NCBI GenBank assembly: GCA_020746105.1
Contig: CM036618.1
Location: 8,564,501-8,628,500, forward strand
Source of the DNA: Trogon surrucura
Taxonomy: Eukaryota > Chordata > Aves > Trogoniformes > Trogonidae
Length of the DNA: 64,000 nucleotides
Direction: 5' to 3'
In this document: piece after piece, positions 44,850 through 56,800 of the stretch
Layout: every line of letters starts with the position of its first letter
Position numbering within the stretch: position 1 is the first letter of the stretch
Made by a program: the position numbers and the translations under genes
The notes under the pieces: generated by a model
What the model was told of the DNA's origin: nothing
Database searches by the model: none
What the model saw: the letters and a program-made list of their open reading frames with translations, nothing else

Positions 44850-47800
44850 GTAAGAGATCCAAAAGTGTCCTGGGAAGTGACAGCGGAGGTAGAAACTCTG
44901 GGAATCGAGAGCACAAAGTAGTGATAACAGCAGGGAACCTGGCACTCTGCTAAATACACTTGCTTCTTTCAACCTCGGAGCCAAAGTTAGGGCAGAGCCT
45001 AGCTGCTGTGTTGAGAGGCTCGCTTGTGAAGACGATTTCTGATTTCACATCTTTGGTCTTTGGAAGAAAGATGCCGTTTAACTGGATTTGTAAAGGCGTC
45101 CTTTTCAACCGCTTTGTGCAGTAAAGCAGCTCTCCGTAGGTCCATTCGCCAGCCCCTGCTGGGGTGGGATGATGCCCATCCCATATCCCCGAGCAGAGCA
45201 GCTGTACCAGATTGCCTGCAGGGAGCGGTCCTGGGCCATTCTCATTTTGCAAACTGCACCTGAGAATTGTTTGGGAAAGTGCAAGGCCAGGCCAAAACTG
45301 TACCTGGACTGTTGTGACAGTATTCAGAACTGCTCCCTGGCACCTTACATTTGCTGGTATAAACATAGCTTACCTGGTTTTAGAGCAGAATAACAGCACT
45401 TCTGTTCCAATCATATTACGTGGCAAAGCTCATGTGCACTCCCTGACACAGTCCGTGAACTCTCTAGAAGTTCAGAAATGCTCCCCACACCACAGTCACT
45501 CTTATGTCACTGGAAGGTAGCACTTGCTCTCCTAATCCCCACGACACCAGCTCTGAAACGTTTCCAGGCAGTTTTTCCAGGGGTACGTATTGCTACCCTT
45601 GGGATGCTCAGAAGAATGTGTTCAGGAGATGAAACTCTTGCTAAGATAACCCCATCCCTGGGGCCAGGTTCTCAGCAAAGAGAGTCATCAGTCCACTGAG
45701 TGATAGTGACATCATCTTTACTATGTAAGTGATCTTTAATATAAACCACAGTTTTTAGAGATGCCAGCCTGCTGGTTCTTCAGCAAGACAGATTACATGC
45801 TGAGGTCCAGAGCAAAGCCCTCAGCCAGTGTAAATTGTCACCACTTCCACTGACTTGAAAGAATTTCAGGCCAGAAGGGATCATTGGATCATCTCATCCA
45901 ACCAGCTGAATATAAATCTGCCAAACCCGTGACCTGGTTACACATATGCTGAGCCCAAGACCTCATTGACATGAACAGATTTGTGATTTACATGCACTGC
46001 TCCATTGGGATACGATGATCTTGTCTCCTGGAATTGCTAAATGTTACACTAAGAATATTTGAAGTTGGCATCCTTGGGTGAGCTCTGTGTAAGCCCAGGC
46101 AAGGCTGTGTCCTACCCCACAGTGCCTTTAACAGAAGGCTCCAGTCACCACGGGGTGTGTTGCCTACCCAGAGAGGTGTCACTGACTAACAGGACTACAC
46201 AGTCAGTCATAGAATCATAGAATCAATCATAGATTCATAGAATCGTAGAATGCGTTAGGTTTGGAGGGACATTTAAAGGTCAAGTAATAACAGACGAAGC
46301 AGATTGTTTCAAATGAGTTTTACATCCTAATTTTAAGTGAAGTATGAAAGATGGGGGAGGGCAGAAAGCAGATCATCATTGCAAAAACACACGGTTTTGG
46401 TCTGTAACACTGTGTTGTACTAACACAGGTGCCACCAGAGAATGCTTTAAGCCTTATCTACGCTTTCAGCAAGAACTTACTGCAAGTTCGAAGGGGAGGA
46501 CTTGACTTCAAGCAGAAGTACTACAAATGTGTCCGTGCAGATGAGCACTCCATCTATCTTCAAAACGTATGTTGACAAGAGCTGTGGCCATCCTAAGAAA
46601 CTTGGAGATTTCCTACTTCCCTCGCTGCCTGGTTACCTGAATACCGTAAGACAAGCAGAAAGCCTTCATGTGCTGCTTGCTTTCTCTTGATATCACCTTC
46701 CCAGCAGGTGTGGAAGGAAATCAGTGCAGAATACAAAAAAGTGTCAGCTGTGTAATGAATGTTTAACTGGTAACACCATTCATTTCCCTAACACCAGCTG
46801 CAGTGCTTGTCATAATCTCCTTTGAATGAGCGAGGCCACTTGCAAAACAGTTGGAGAAGCCCTCAAATTTGCATCCTGTTTCAGAAAAATGGAGTGCTTT
46901 GCAATGTCTGTTTCCATTCCTTGTTACAAAGGAGTGAGGCAGAGGGTCCGTAACACTGGGCATGCTTTCATGTAAATGCTAGTTATTTTATTTGCATTTA
47001 TCAATGCTTTTGCATGTGACATTGATAACATTTCTTCAAAATGCTGTGCAAAAATACATTAATCAACGGAAGTGAGAATAGGCAGTATAACAAAGCCTTT
47101 GACTTTAATAGTCACAATTCTTCTGAACACCTACTGTCACTGTTTCATTGTGTCCTAGCTTAGACTTTAAGACAGACTGTAATTAGCCCACGTGGTAAAG
47201 CAATATGTATTCCTATGTATATTTTAGAGCCTTACACCAATTTTCCATCTCACCTAGCCAGATGGAGGCCTTATAGTTGTGAAGACAAAGACTTTCATCC
47301 TGGTTGCTACTTACGAAGTGGGCATGTACCCCAGTGTGTGCGTGGAAGCTGTGGAGAAACTAGGTAAGAGAAGTGTCTCTATCTGTGAGCCTGCGTGCTG
47401 GCATCTCACCGATTAGTTTTGCACTTACAAACAGCCAAACTGACAAAGGACCAAATCCTGACAATCTGGGAAACTGAACGCAGAACTAAACCCTCTCCAG
47501 GTGTCACATCCCACTGTGCTCCAAAGCCTGCCTGGGTACATACAGTCTCTTTCCTTGGCCGTTCTGGCACAAGTTTTCTGTTAGTTACCATCAGCAAAAT
47601 GGCACCTGGCAGCCACATTTTCTTGATCTCATCTACCTAATGCTGAGGTCTTAAGAACACTTCTGTAGAGCATGAGCTTTGATATTCTGCTTCGCAGTCC
47701 ACTTGTTCAAAGACACATAACTCCTCAAAGGGTTTCAAACTTCCTCTCTCTGCCTAGTCTCTAGGAGAAGGCTCAAGTGTCTTCTGCATGTGAATCTTGA

Positions 47801-49905
47801 GATATCATGAAGCCCCCTTATCTCACAGGAACAAGTGCCCATTTCCCTCTCCTGCTCAAGTTTCCTTTGTGTGAGTCCTCTCAAGTTCTTCTCTCTTGGG
47901 CTCAGTGTTTTAAAGACTTAGTGTTAACATCTAACTCTTTGTTAAGAGTGTTAACAATTAACTCTTTTTTCCCCTATTTGGGCATATTGCAAAAACCAGC
48001 CCTTTGCAGACCAGCTGCAGAATCCTGATTGCATCTCATGTTTTTCCCCTTTGTGTGAGGTGCTGACAAGGATTAACCACTCTCTCTTTAGTCTGGAGTT
48101 ACTCACCTTATAGATGGCTAACTCTGTATCGAGGATAGTCTTTTTATCCCATCATTCAAATGGGTAAAAGGCACATGACAGATTCCTAGAATAGCCTCAA
48201 TTGTAGCTGTAGGGGTAATTCTAAGGAATTTCAAGGGTATTTCTAAGGCATGTTTTGTAGAGCAATAATATTCAACTTAATCTACAGATACCAAAAGGGA
48301 ATAAAATCGTAGGCCCACTGTGCTCCGAGCTTTTGTTCCTCGTTCAGATACCTAAAAATAAGTGGAAAGAATTTGTGGTTTGGGGCATAAGTTGTTTCAT
48401 CTCAGTAACAACATTTTCCTTTTTTGAAATGCTTTTACAGTTCAAAAACCCTTGACTAAGGCTGTAATGCATGTTTCAGAACAACCTTGCTGGCTGGACC
48501 CTCAGAAAGCCTGTTTCTTGGCTTGTGGGTCCGTGCTTAGTGCCGGGCTGGCAGAGACTGGCCTCCCACTGCAGCTTCTCCACTTCACACTTCACAGCCC
48601 CTGTGCTGTGTTTAACCAAAATGCATCTTACTGCAGCCAGGCTAGGAGAAGAGGGTAGCAAGCTGCCCGTGTGTTTTGGATCTTTTCCTATGTCGTTTCA
48701 GCCTCAGCTACCAGAGCAACCTCAGGCTGGTTTGTGTTATGTTCTGCTTTCTCTCGGTTTTGGCCACTATTTTTGTCAGTGCCTCGTAGCAGGCTGAGGA
48801 CCATTGTACTGGGCACTGCGCTGCCCAGGGAGCCTCAATTTTCTTGTGCTCCAGACACAACTCTGCCTCAACTCTGTCATATTTAGCAGCCACGATAGCT
48901 CCTTTAGAGATTGGGTGTTACAGGTCTTTGTCACTGACATGTATAGCCAGCACATTAACTTCAAATTATATGGATTTTGAGGAGCATTTATGTGCTGGGC
49001 TATGAACCGAGGATCAGATGCATTTCCCATCCTGGTAACATTAGTGGGAGTTTTTAATTACTGGTCAAAATGGGTATGAAATACTAGCAAAGCAGAATGG
49101 TCCTTGCAGGTAGGGAGTATTTTGAAGGGTTTATTTCCATATAGGGCAGAACTTAGAAGAATTACTAAATCGAAGAATTAGGCCTTATATTTCAAGCTAT
49201 CTTCAGACTAGCTCAATCCCAGGCTTTTCCTGCAGTACTACAGATGGAGCTTGAGCAGATCCAAAAGATGTCATTGTGTTACTTAGCCTGAAGTCTGTCC
49301 AGCTGGCTCCATAATAACTTCAGGAGCTGTGCTACAGTTGATACTGGCTTCTGCCATGGGAGGAAGGCAGAAAGCGCAAACTTGGGAAACTGTGAAAAAT
49401 GCCAACACTTGCAAAATCCTGTAACAATTTACACACAAGTTATTTGCTCTTGCAAATAGTCAAATTGCCCCTAATTGGCTACTGTTCCTGAGTAAAATGT
49501 AAGGTCTAAGTGTTTCCAGGGACAGATTTGCAGTGGTTTTGACAATGCGTATTTTCTGGGGTTTACTCTCGTTCTTATGGATGGTTTCTTTGCAAAAAGA
49601 AAATGAAGTAGCTTTTCTTGGCATGTTACGAGAGATTTCGAAAAATTATTTAAAGGGCTTAATCTTTAAAACAGAAGTGTTTAATCTTTAAAACAGATAA
49701 TTCCTCATGAATATAGGTATTAGTATTTTTAATTTTTTAGCTAGAAATACAGCTGTCTTTTTTGAATACAGTGTAGTCTGAGGTGGATTTGAACTTGAAA
49801 AAAAGCATCTCCATTGCAGCAATTCTGTATAATATTTATATCATTTTTGATTTATTATTTCCTTCTGTTATTATAGCAGACTACTTTAGAGAGAAAGGTA
49901 GCTGA
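44733..49905 (+). CDS. PFN4: Profilin-4, complete, four coding exons
   Basis: Divergent profilin, in mammals mainly testicular, reported to bind phosphoinositides but to bind actin poorly or not at all. Exons 44733-44849, 46429-46566, 47258-47363 and 49877-49905 join in frame to 129 residues, the same length as human PFN4. Matches: [20 protein letters not shown] (human [20 protein letters not shown]), [15 protein letters not shown] (human YRCVRADEYSLYAKN), [16 protein letters not shown] (human VATYTEGMYPSICVEA) and the tail DYFREKGS (human DYLRKKGS). The start ATG is followed by [12 protein letters not shown], like human MSHLQSLLLDTLL. Poly(A) signal at 49957. It is transcribed away from FAM228 and toward TP53I3. 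Confidence 0.96.
44850..46428. other. PFN4 intron 1
   Basis: Contains an old CR1-like scrap at about 45855-45935 (TTCAGGCCAGAAGGGATCAT, TCATCTCATCCAACCAGC) and a reversed CR1 3' tip at 46207-46285. Nothing else recognised. Confidence 0.55.
46207..46285 (-). mobile_element. CR1 LINE 3' tip, minus strand
   Basis: Repeated ATAGAATCATAGAATC units followed by GGTTTGGAGGGACATTTAAAG, the reversed CR1 3' end with its short terminal repeat expanded to several copies. Confidence 0.75.
46429..46566 (+). CDS. PFN4: PFN4 coding exon 2
   Basis: 46 codons, [20 protein letters not shown] then [26 protein letters not shown]. Acceptor taacacag, donor AAC|gtatgt. Confidence 0.96.
47258..47363 (+). CDS. PFN4: PFN4 coding exon 3
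   Basis: Encodes [20 protein letters not shown] then [15 protein letters not shown]. Acceptor tcacctag, donor CTAG|gtaaga, one base into an alanine codon. Confidence 0.96.
47364..49876. other. PFN4 intron 3
   Basis: No coding sequence or transposon recognised. A 17-bp unit TTAATCTTTAAAACAGA occurs twice near 49659-49696. Confidence 0.5.
49877..49905 (+). CDS. PFN4: PFN4 coding exon 4 (29 coding bases)
   Basis: Acceptor gttattatag; completes the split codon (G+CA, alanine) and adds DYFREKGS and TGA. Too short to stand out as an open frame; found by looking for the family tail in phase. Confidence 0.92.
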
Positions 49906-49956
49906 GTCAGCAGAAAACTTGAACTTCATCAACCTCAGACTGACTGCTCATGAGGC

Positions 49957-49962
49957 AATAAA
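49957..49962 (+). terminator. PFN4 poly(A) signal
   Basis: AATAAA 52 bases after the PFN4 stop codon. Confidence 0.75.
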
Positions 49963-50774
49963 GTATACAAGTTTGAAGCATTATCCAGTTTAAGCAAGAA
50001 ACTACTGCTTTATAACATTCCAGCTGCTGAGTTTCCTTCTGTTTTTTCAAGAACACTTGAGGGCTCGCTGCGCATAAGAGGACTGCACTATGCATTTATC
50101 AGTTCTTAACTGAATTGAAAGTAGTGTCTTCAAGATTTGGTCTCAGATGCTCTGCTTAATATTTCTGATATTGTCTTTTAGTCTGTTTCCAGATAAGAAA
50201 ATTATTAACCTCCCAAAGTACAGAAACTTCTCTCACAGCAGTGAAGCTGTGCACAGCATCGTAGACCCAAGGGATGAAGGAAACGGTTTAATTAGTAGCT
50301 TTTTAGATTTCAATATTACTAATAAAACACAGTTTGCATTGTAATTGACTGCGATATAAGGTTATTTTAAATTGTAGTGGATTGCAGTGGACTGGGGAGG
50401 AGGGACAATGTCAGTACCAAGGTTGAATAGACTGTGTGTACTGCAAGACATCGAAGAATCCACATCTGGATGAACTCATTACCAAGGCAGAGCCAAGACT
50501 CTGTCTATATCACCAGGTGAAGAGCAGTCTCAAGAAGGCCTGACTACATGATCTTTTCATCTGCAGAAACAGATAAATTATTAGTTCTTTGAGTCACATG
50601 AGAACAAAATAAACTTTTGCTATATTTCATTCTTAATGAGTTCAGTTTCAAATAAGAGTTTAAAAGCCTAAATGGAAAAATCTCAAAAATGACAGGAAAA
50701 AAATCCACAGACGAATCCCACGCATGGACAGACATATTATTTATATTTTTTAAATAGTCATGTCTTGAAAGTGA

Positions 50775-50822
50775 ATCCTTGAACTAATTAGTAAAAAAAT
50801 CCTTGAACTAATTAGTAGAAAA
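50775..50822. repeat. 24-bp tandem duplication
   Basis: Units 50775-50798 and 50799-50822, starting ATCCTTGAACTAATTAGTA, differ by one base. Confidence 0.85.
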
Positions 50823-50871
50823 AATATGCACTGGAAGTTTGTATGTACTTCGTGCTGATAGCCAGGGGTTT

Positions 50872-51365
50872 TGTCCTTGAGGATGTTCAGAACTAACAAG
50901 AGTGACTAGTAGACACACTCCTAATCAGAGGCCCCTGTCCTTGAAGGTTAAAACATCCTGGAGAGTATGTAAATCATATGTACTAATTGCCAACGGACTT
51001 TGAGTCAGCCAAATGCAAAGACAATGGGAAGATCGCGACCACCAACTCGAACCAAAGAAAATTTCCCCCCCACCACCTGTAAGGAGCATGAGTGCTCATT
51101 TACAAGGAAACGGAGGCTAATTTAAATATACCTAACCAGTAGTAGAGCAGATACTAATCACTGACTAGCACTTGTAAATTTAGGTGTGTTTATACTAATC
51201 AAGCGAGAAGATAAATACGTTGTAATTCCTCGATGCGGTATGCTAGTTTCATCCAAACTTGCACAACTTTGTTAATAAACCAATATCTCTCCTGTGTGGG
51301 GGGTGTGTTGGCTTACTGCACACCCAGTAAAGGATCTGCTTTCCGAACAACAGTCTGAAATGTCA
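50872..51365 (+). mobile_element. LTR-like fossil, plus sense, ends approximate
   Basis: Sequence style of an avian retroviral LTR: a U3-like part with GGAGCATGAGTGCTCATTTA, a TATA-like GTTTATACTA, an AATAAA near 51274, then TGTGTTGGCTTACTGCACAC. Taking TGTCCTTGAGG as the start and ...AAATGTCA as the end gives four-base flanks GTTT on both sides, but GTTT is weak evidence. Family not fixed; probably old. No internal genes seen. Confidence 0.45.
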
Positions 51366-53689
51366 GTTTTATTCCCTGACAGCTGAAAAGCTGGCAACTA
51401 GGACACAGAGAAAGGCATGATCTGATCCTTCTTTTTCAAGGGAGAAACAGCAAAGCTCTCCAAAGCGGTGCCATGAGGCAGCTAAAACATCAGGTAGAAA
51501 TGTACTGGGCTGGTGGACATAAACCAGTAAACACTGAACAAGAGAAAAATAAAGCCTCCTCAGGAGGATACACAGCTTAAGGGTTGTCCCAGCTCATGTG
51601 ACCTTAATGCAACTTAAGTAAATCCGGTCTGCACTACTCAAAGTTCAGAAATCAAAACAGCTGTTCGCTGTTCTGCCCGAGAACGCACAAATAGGCAGCA
51701 TCCAGCCCAGCAAAGCAACTGGACCAAACCTCCTGCGTGCTGGGGGGGAGCACTAGATCTCTACATCAACGCCAAAGGGGAAAGTAGGTTTCTGCCTCAA
51801 TCCGTGGCACGAACAAGGTCTGTGGGTAGAAATAATGGTGAGATACACTAATATTTCTGCCTCTCCTCGTGGCCGTCCCTCAAAAGTAAACCACAACCGT
51901 ATCCTGTTCCACCCGTTGACTCGCTGGGGAGTGGCTGGCAGCAAGGGCAGAGCTGGGAGAGGAGGAACTGGGGTCAGATGCTGTTCCTGAGGACAGGCTG
52001 GGTTTGTTAACAGCGTGGAGAACACCCTCTCTTCTTTACAGGAAAAAGGTGAGATGCAAGTTGTGCCCAGGAACCACGTAGCTTATTTAAATTGTTGCTT
52101 GGGGCCGCTGCTGGCAGATCTGACAGTTCGAAGTTGTTGCACTTGGTTGGAAACTTGGGTTTTGGTTCCTGTGGTTTTCCGTGCATTTGAAATTAATGTA
52201 GATATTTGAATCCTCACTGTATTTTTTTTGTGTATTTTTGCGAGTCTGCTTCTAGGAACAGAGACAAGCGTTTTATAAAACTGCAGGTTAGTGAACTGCG
52301 TTGAAAGAGGGATAAAAGCTTCCTTTGTACCTTATTTTTAATTAACTGAATTTTGACACAGTTAAGAGAGCAGAAGCATCTGCTGTTACAGGGTGATATC
52401 TGATGGGCTTCCCATTAATTTTTTGTGCTAAATCAGACATATTTTGTAGGACTAGATTAAAGGGTTCAACTGAAAAAAGCCCGCAACAAAATGAACAGAC
52501 AGCCAGCCTAGGAAAGAAAAGCCTTTAAGCTACATTTTATACAAATAATTGTAAGTGTTTATTCACCGTAAAATAGCCATAGAGCTCCACCCCATGGGGA
52601 TTTACATTCCTGGGGTTTTAAGGTGTTTTATCATTCCTCATTTGCAGTCCTGGAACAAATAAAAAAGTAGAGTCTTAGCTTTTCCCGTTCAGATATCATA
52701 AAGCAAGTGATTTTTAAGAGGGGGCATGGTGGTCTGTCCCACAGTGCGTAAACGGAAGAGACTCTGGCTTGCAGCCCAGCCTGCACACGTCTTTGGGCAG
52801 CAGCTCTGCACTGCATTCAGGGTAGTACCAACTCTCAGCAAGTAACACGATCATTCCCATCGTGATTCCCTCTTCTTCTCACCTCGTTCCACCCAGCACC
52901 CAGGGGGCAGAGGGAAGACTGCTCCGGATTTGGTTTTGCCAGGCGGGAGGAGATTTGATATCTCAGCCCATCTCAGTAGCTGCTGGTGCCAAAACAGAGG
53001 AACCGTGTCTGAGGAGTTACATGGAAGACTCCTGCAGCAGTGAGACCCTCTACCAGAGGAAATCAGGCAAACAGGAGCCACTTGACAAGGCAAGGGAAAT
53101 AAATAGGAATTTTTAAAACCATTTATTATCTTTCATTAGTGCTAGATCACCATTGTGCCATTGAGTATCTTCAGGTTGTCATCTATTGAGTGAATCATAG
53201 AGCAGCACTTAGATGATTTTAGATCTGTCAAATAAAAGCTCTTTCTGCTGAAGGCTTTTAAATCCCATTTTTGTCCACTATTTTAAGGGCCTGTGTCCTT
53301 TAGTCAGTTGAGCACTGGGGCCCTAATCGTGCAGGAAGTCAAGAGCAAAAGATGTCGTTTTCATTTGTGTTATATTTTACAGGTACTGTGGGTGGGTGGT
53401 CAGCGCTACACACAGCTCTGCCTTGATGCAAAGTGATCTTCATGGTTTGCCAGATGGATTTTGCAGCAATATGTTGCGTCCCAATGTTAATTTATTTCAT
53501 TGCACTGTAACTCCTCAGCTTTCTCTGGCAGCCCTTCCCTTCTGCCTTTGAACTGGATCACAGCTCAAAGCATTGTCCATCTGCAGAGGGGAGTCAGTGG
53601 AGCTGTGGTTACTCATAGGTGTGCCTGCATTCATACTGGCTTCTTTTGTTTTGTTTTTGTTTTGGGGTTGGGTTTTTTTTCAGAGACAA

Positions 53690-53827
53690 ATGTTGGCAGC
53701 CTATTTTGATTGCCCAGGAGGTCCAGAAAACCTCTATGTGAAAAAAGTGATGAAACCATCTCCAGGAGAAGGAGAAGTTCTCCTGAAGGTCTCTGCCAGT
53801 GCTCTGAATAGGGCTGATTTACTCCAG
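53690..53827 (+). CDS. TP53I3: TP53I3 coding exon 1
   Basis: 46 codons to ...[12 protein letters not shown]. Acceptor tttttcag at 53683, start ATG six bases later, donor CCAG|gtatgt. Confidence 0.95.
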
Positions 53828-56800
53828 GTATGTGTATGTTAAGCAGATCTACGTACCTAAAAACACCACCAATTTTTCAAGCTCCTGTCTGAAGTCTTGA
53901 CAAATCTGAAGAGTTAAAAGAGGTTGGGCCTGATGAGCATTTGGATGGGAGAGTTCATTGCACTGAAAGAAGAGCTGTCTGTTGATTCGGCAAATAAGTG
54001 TTTTTATCTGGGTCACTGCAATGCTGGGATGGCATGAAAAGGCAGCTACTTTTCAATAAAAGATGTAAAACGAAAGCTCCTGTGTTTCTAGATGCTTAGA
54101 CCATTCTGTGGTCATTTGAGATGAACATGAAATGTACCACTGGCCCAATTCCAGCAGGGGAAAAAATCGTGTTGAAAATGTTAAGTTTGAGCAGCTTTAA
54201 TTTGAGCTGAAAGCCATGCTCTGCAACTAGAGACCATAGTACCTCCCCAGCGTGGATTGGCCTGGACAAAGGGGGCTTGCAACAAATTGAATTTGCACAC
54301 AGAGTTTTAAGAGTAAAACATACTTAAGAAACCAGAAGTGTTGCCAGAAGATAGAAGATCCTCAAATTACTGGAACATTTGCACGGTGCAAAATCAGGAT
54401 ATGAATTTAGGTTGGAGGCATGTGAACAAAGTATCGCAGGTAATAACACTCATTGATGTGTGGGTTTTCCTTTCTTGCTCTCTCTTTTCTTTTGTTTTAG
54501 AGGAAAGGGAAGTACCCTCCCCCCAAAGGAGCAAGTGATATTTTAGGCTTAGAAGCATCTGGGAGCGTGGCTGGGCTCGGACCTGGCTGCAAGGGCCGAT
54601 GGAAGATCGGTGATTCAGTGATGGCTCTGCTCTCCGGAGGTGGCCAGGCAGAATACGTTGCGGTGCCCGAAGGCTTTCTGATGCCAATTCCCAATGATAT
54701 GACTTTTATTCAGGCTGCAGCCATTCCTGAAGCCTGGTTAACAGCTTTTCAGCTGCTGCATTTTGTAGGTGAGGCCTATTTGCAAATTTATCCCACCGAA
54801 ACAGCTTGTCTTCCTTTCTGTTATGAAATCCTCTCTTTTTTGCTTCCCTCTGAATGTTCTTTGCCTTTTAAGAATCTTTTTCTGTGTCACTCCACTCACA
54901 TAGGTCAGAATCTGGTGTGCCAGACCCAAATCCTGAAATCTGGACCACATGTCCCCAGTCACAACTTACTCTGAGTGCATATTTCCAAGGAAGGATATGG
55001 AAAGATGGGCAATTTTTCTTTTCATCTGTATTTCTCAACTTGAATGGCAATTTCCATTAAGACTAAACCCTGAAATAACATGTTCTCCAAACAACTGAAA
55101 ATGCATGCTGCTTCTAAGGATTTGACTCTGCTGCAAGCATGACCAGATCGTAAACTTTCTCACTAACTGCCTGTGGATCTACAGTAGACAACATCTTTTC
55201 ATACCATGTTTCATAGAGACATTGTAGGTAAAATCTCCTCTGAGCTGACTTAAAACATATGTAAGCTCATGTTCTTCATTTTAAAAACACGCTACCAAGG
55301 AACTAACAGTATCCCTGGCCAGGGTTTTCCTTAGTTGACCAATACCTTTCTTATACACTCTCCAGCAGTAGCACCTAAAAGCTCCAATGAAGTGCTGACA
55401 AACAAGTAACTTTCCTCAATACAGGAAAGTTACTTGCTTTGAGCACTGTTGCTTTCTGGAGGGTCTGTAGTCAATAAGGACCATGTCTCCAGGACTACTC
55501 AGTGCCTCACTTCAGGTAGCAATCAGTGGAACACAAACAATTGCATTAGGGCAATGGGTAGATGGTAAAATGATGGGTAGAACTGGTCCTTAACATCACC
55601 CAGTGCTTCTGGTATTTCTCCATTGCTGAGTGCCTGATTTCTCACTATTAACATCCTCTGAGTGTGCATTCTCTTGATGGCAGTGGATGGTCCTGATACT
55701 CACCTCAGCAGCTTGGTCACAGATGCACAGAACCGGACAGGGCTAAGCTCAAGTCATTCCACTGAAGTCAGCAAAAGGGAGTTCTGCTGGTGCACTCTGA
55801 GCTGTGTTAGTCCTGGATGTGTGAAGCATATGAAGATGTAAACAAAGCCTACTCAAGAGCATTTCTTTCAGCTTCCTTTTCAGTATTTTCTACCCTGATC
55901 ACGTTTTCATCCAAAGGTGAAGCCAAAAGCATAACCATTTCCCTTACATCCTCCTTCAGTAAAAGTACAGAAAGGTGAGAGCGTGCTGATCCACGCTGGA
56001 GCTAGCGGCGTCGGTATGGCAGCCGTCCAGCTGGTGAGACTGGCAGAGGCTGTTCCCATCGTGACAGCGGGGACCCAAGAGAAACTGAAAGCAACAGCAA
56101 ACGCCGGAGCAGCTGCAGGATTCAATTACAAGACTGAAGATTTTAGTGAAAAGGTCTTGGAGTTCACTCAAGGTAAGAACCTCTCTGTGAAAGATGCTGT
56201 TAGAGTTGAGGAGCGTGTATCTCCTGATGTATGTGCTCAATTCCAACTGTCACCTTAGCTGGTGAAGGAGCAGACAGTAATGACCCTGTTGGCACAACCT
56301 AACATCCTGTCCAGCCCAGGAATCTTTCCTTACTTTGATTGTGCTCTATTTTCTTCATGAACTTTTTTGGCTTTGTGTTCATTTGGGGCATAAATACTGT
56401 GCCTGTGTTATTGTCGCCTCCACAAGGAACCATGGGACCAGATCCTCCTACCTGTCTCTGTAAGTGTTTGAATACAGGAACAAAAGTTAGTTCTCTGTTA
56501 GAAAAAGTTCCCTTTTCTAAGCGTTTGGGGTGGTTTATGACAGAGTCTGTATCTGCATATCTATAATGATTCTTTTTTTTTGTGCCCAATTCTTGAATTC
56601 CTTACAAATCATCGTGACAATTCCTGATTTCAGTAGAAAGATTTAAATAAAAATTACAGGATTGTTTCCATACCTATGAAGAACAAGGTTTTAGTTTTGC
56701 CTGAAATTCTTCTGCTTTTAATGCAGCTCGACTACATTGCTGAAATCTTTTCTCTTTCTCCTTGAGGTTCCGGAGTAGATATTATTTTAGATTGTGTCGG

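Larger units (their letters stand above)
49970..53683. other. PFN4-TP53I3 intergenic region
   Basis: Holds an LTR-like fossil (about 50872-51365) and a 24-bp tandem duplication (50775-50822). The TP53I3 promoter and noncoding first exon should lie here but I could not place them. It is not a CpG island, and I see no run of TGYCC pentamers like the one known in the human promoter. Confidence 0.5.
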
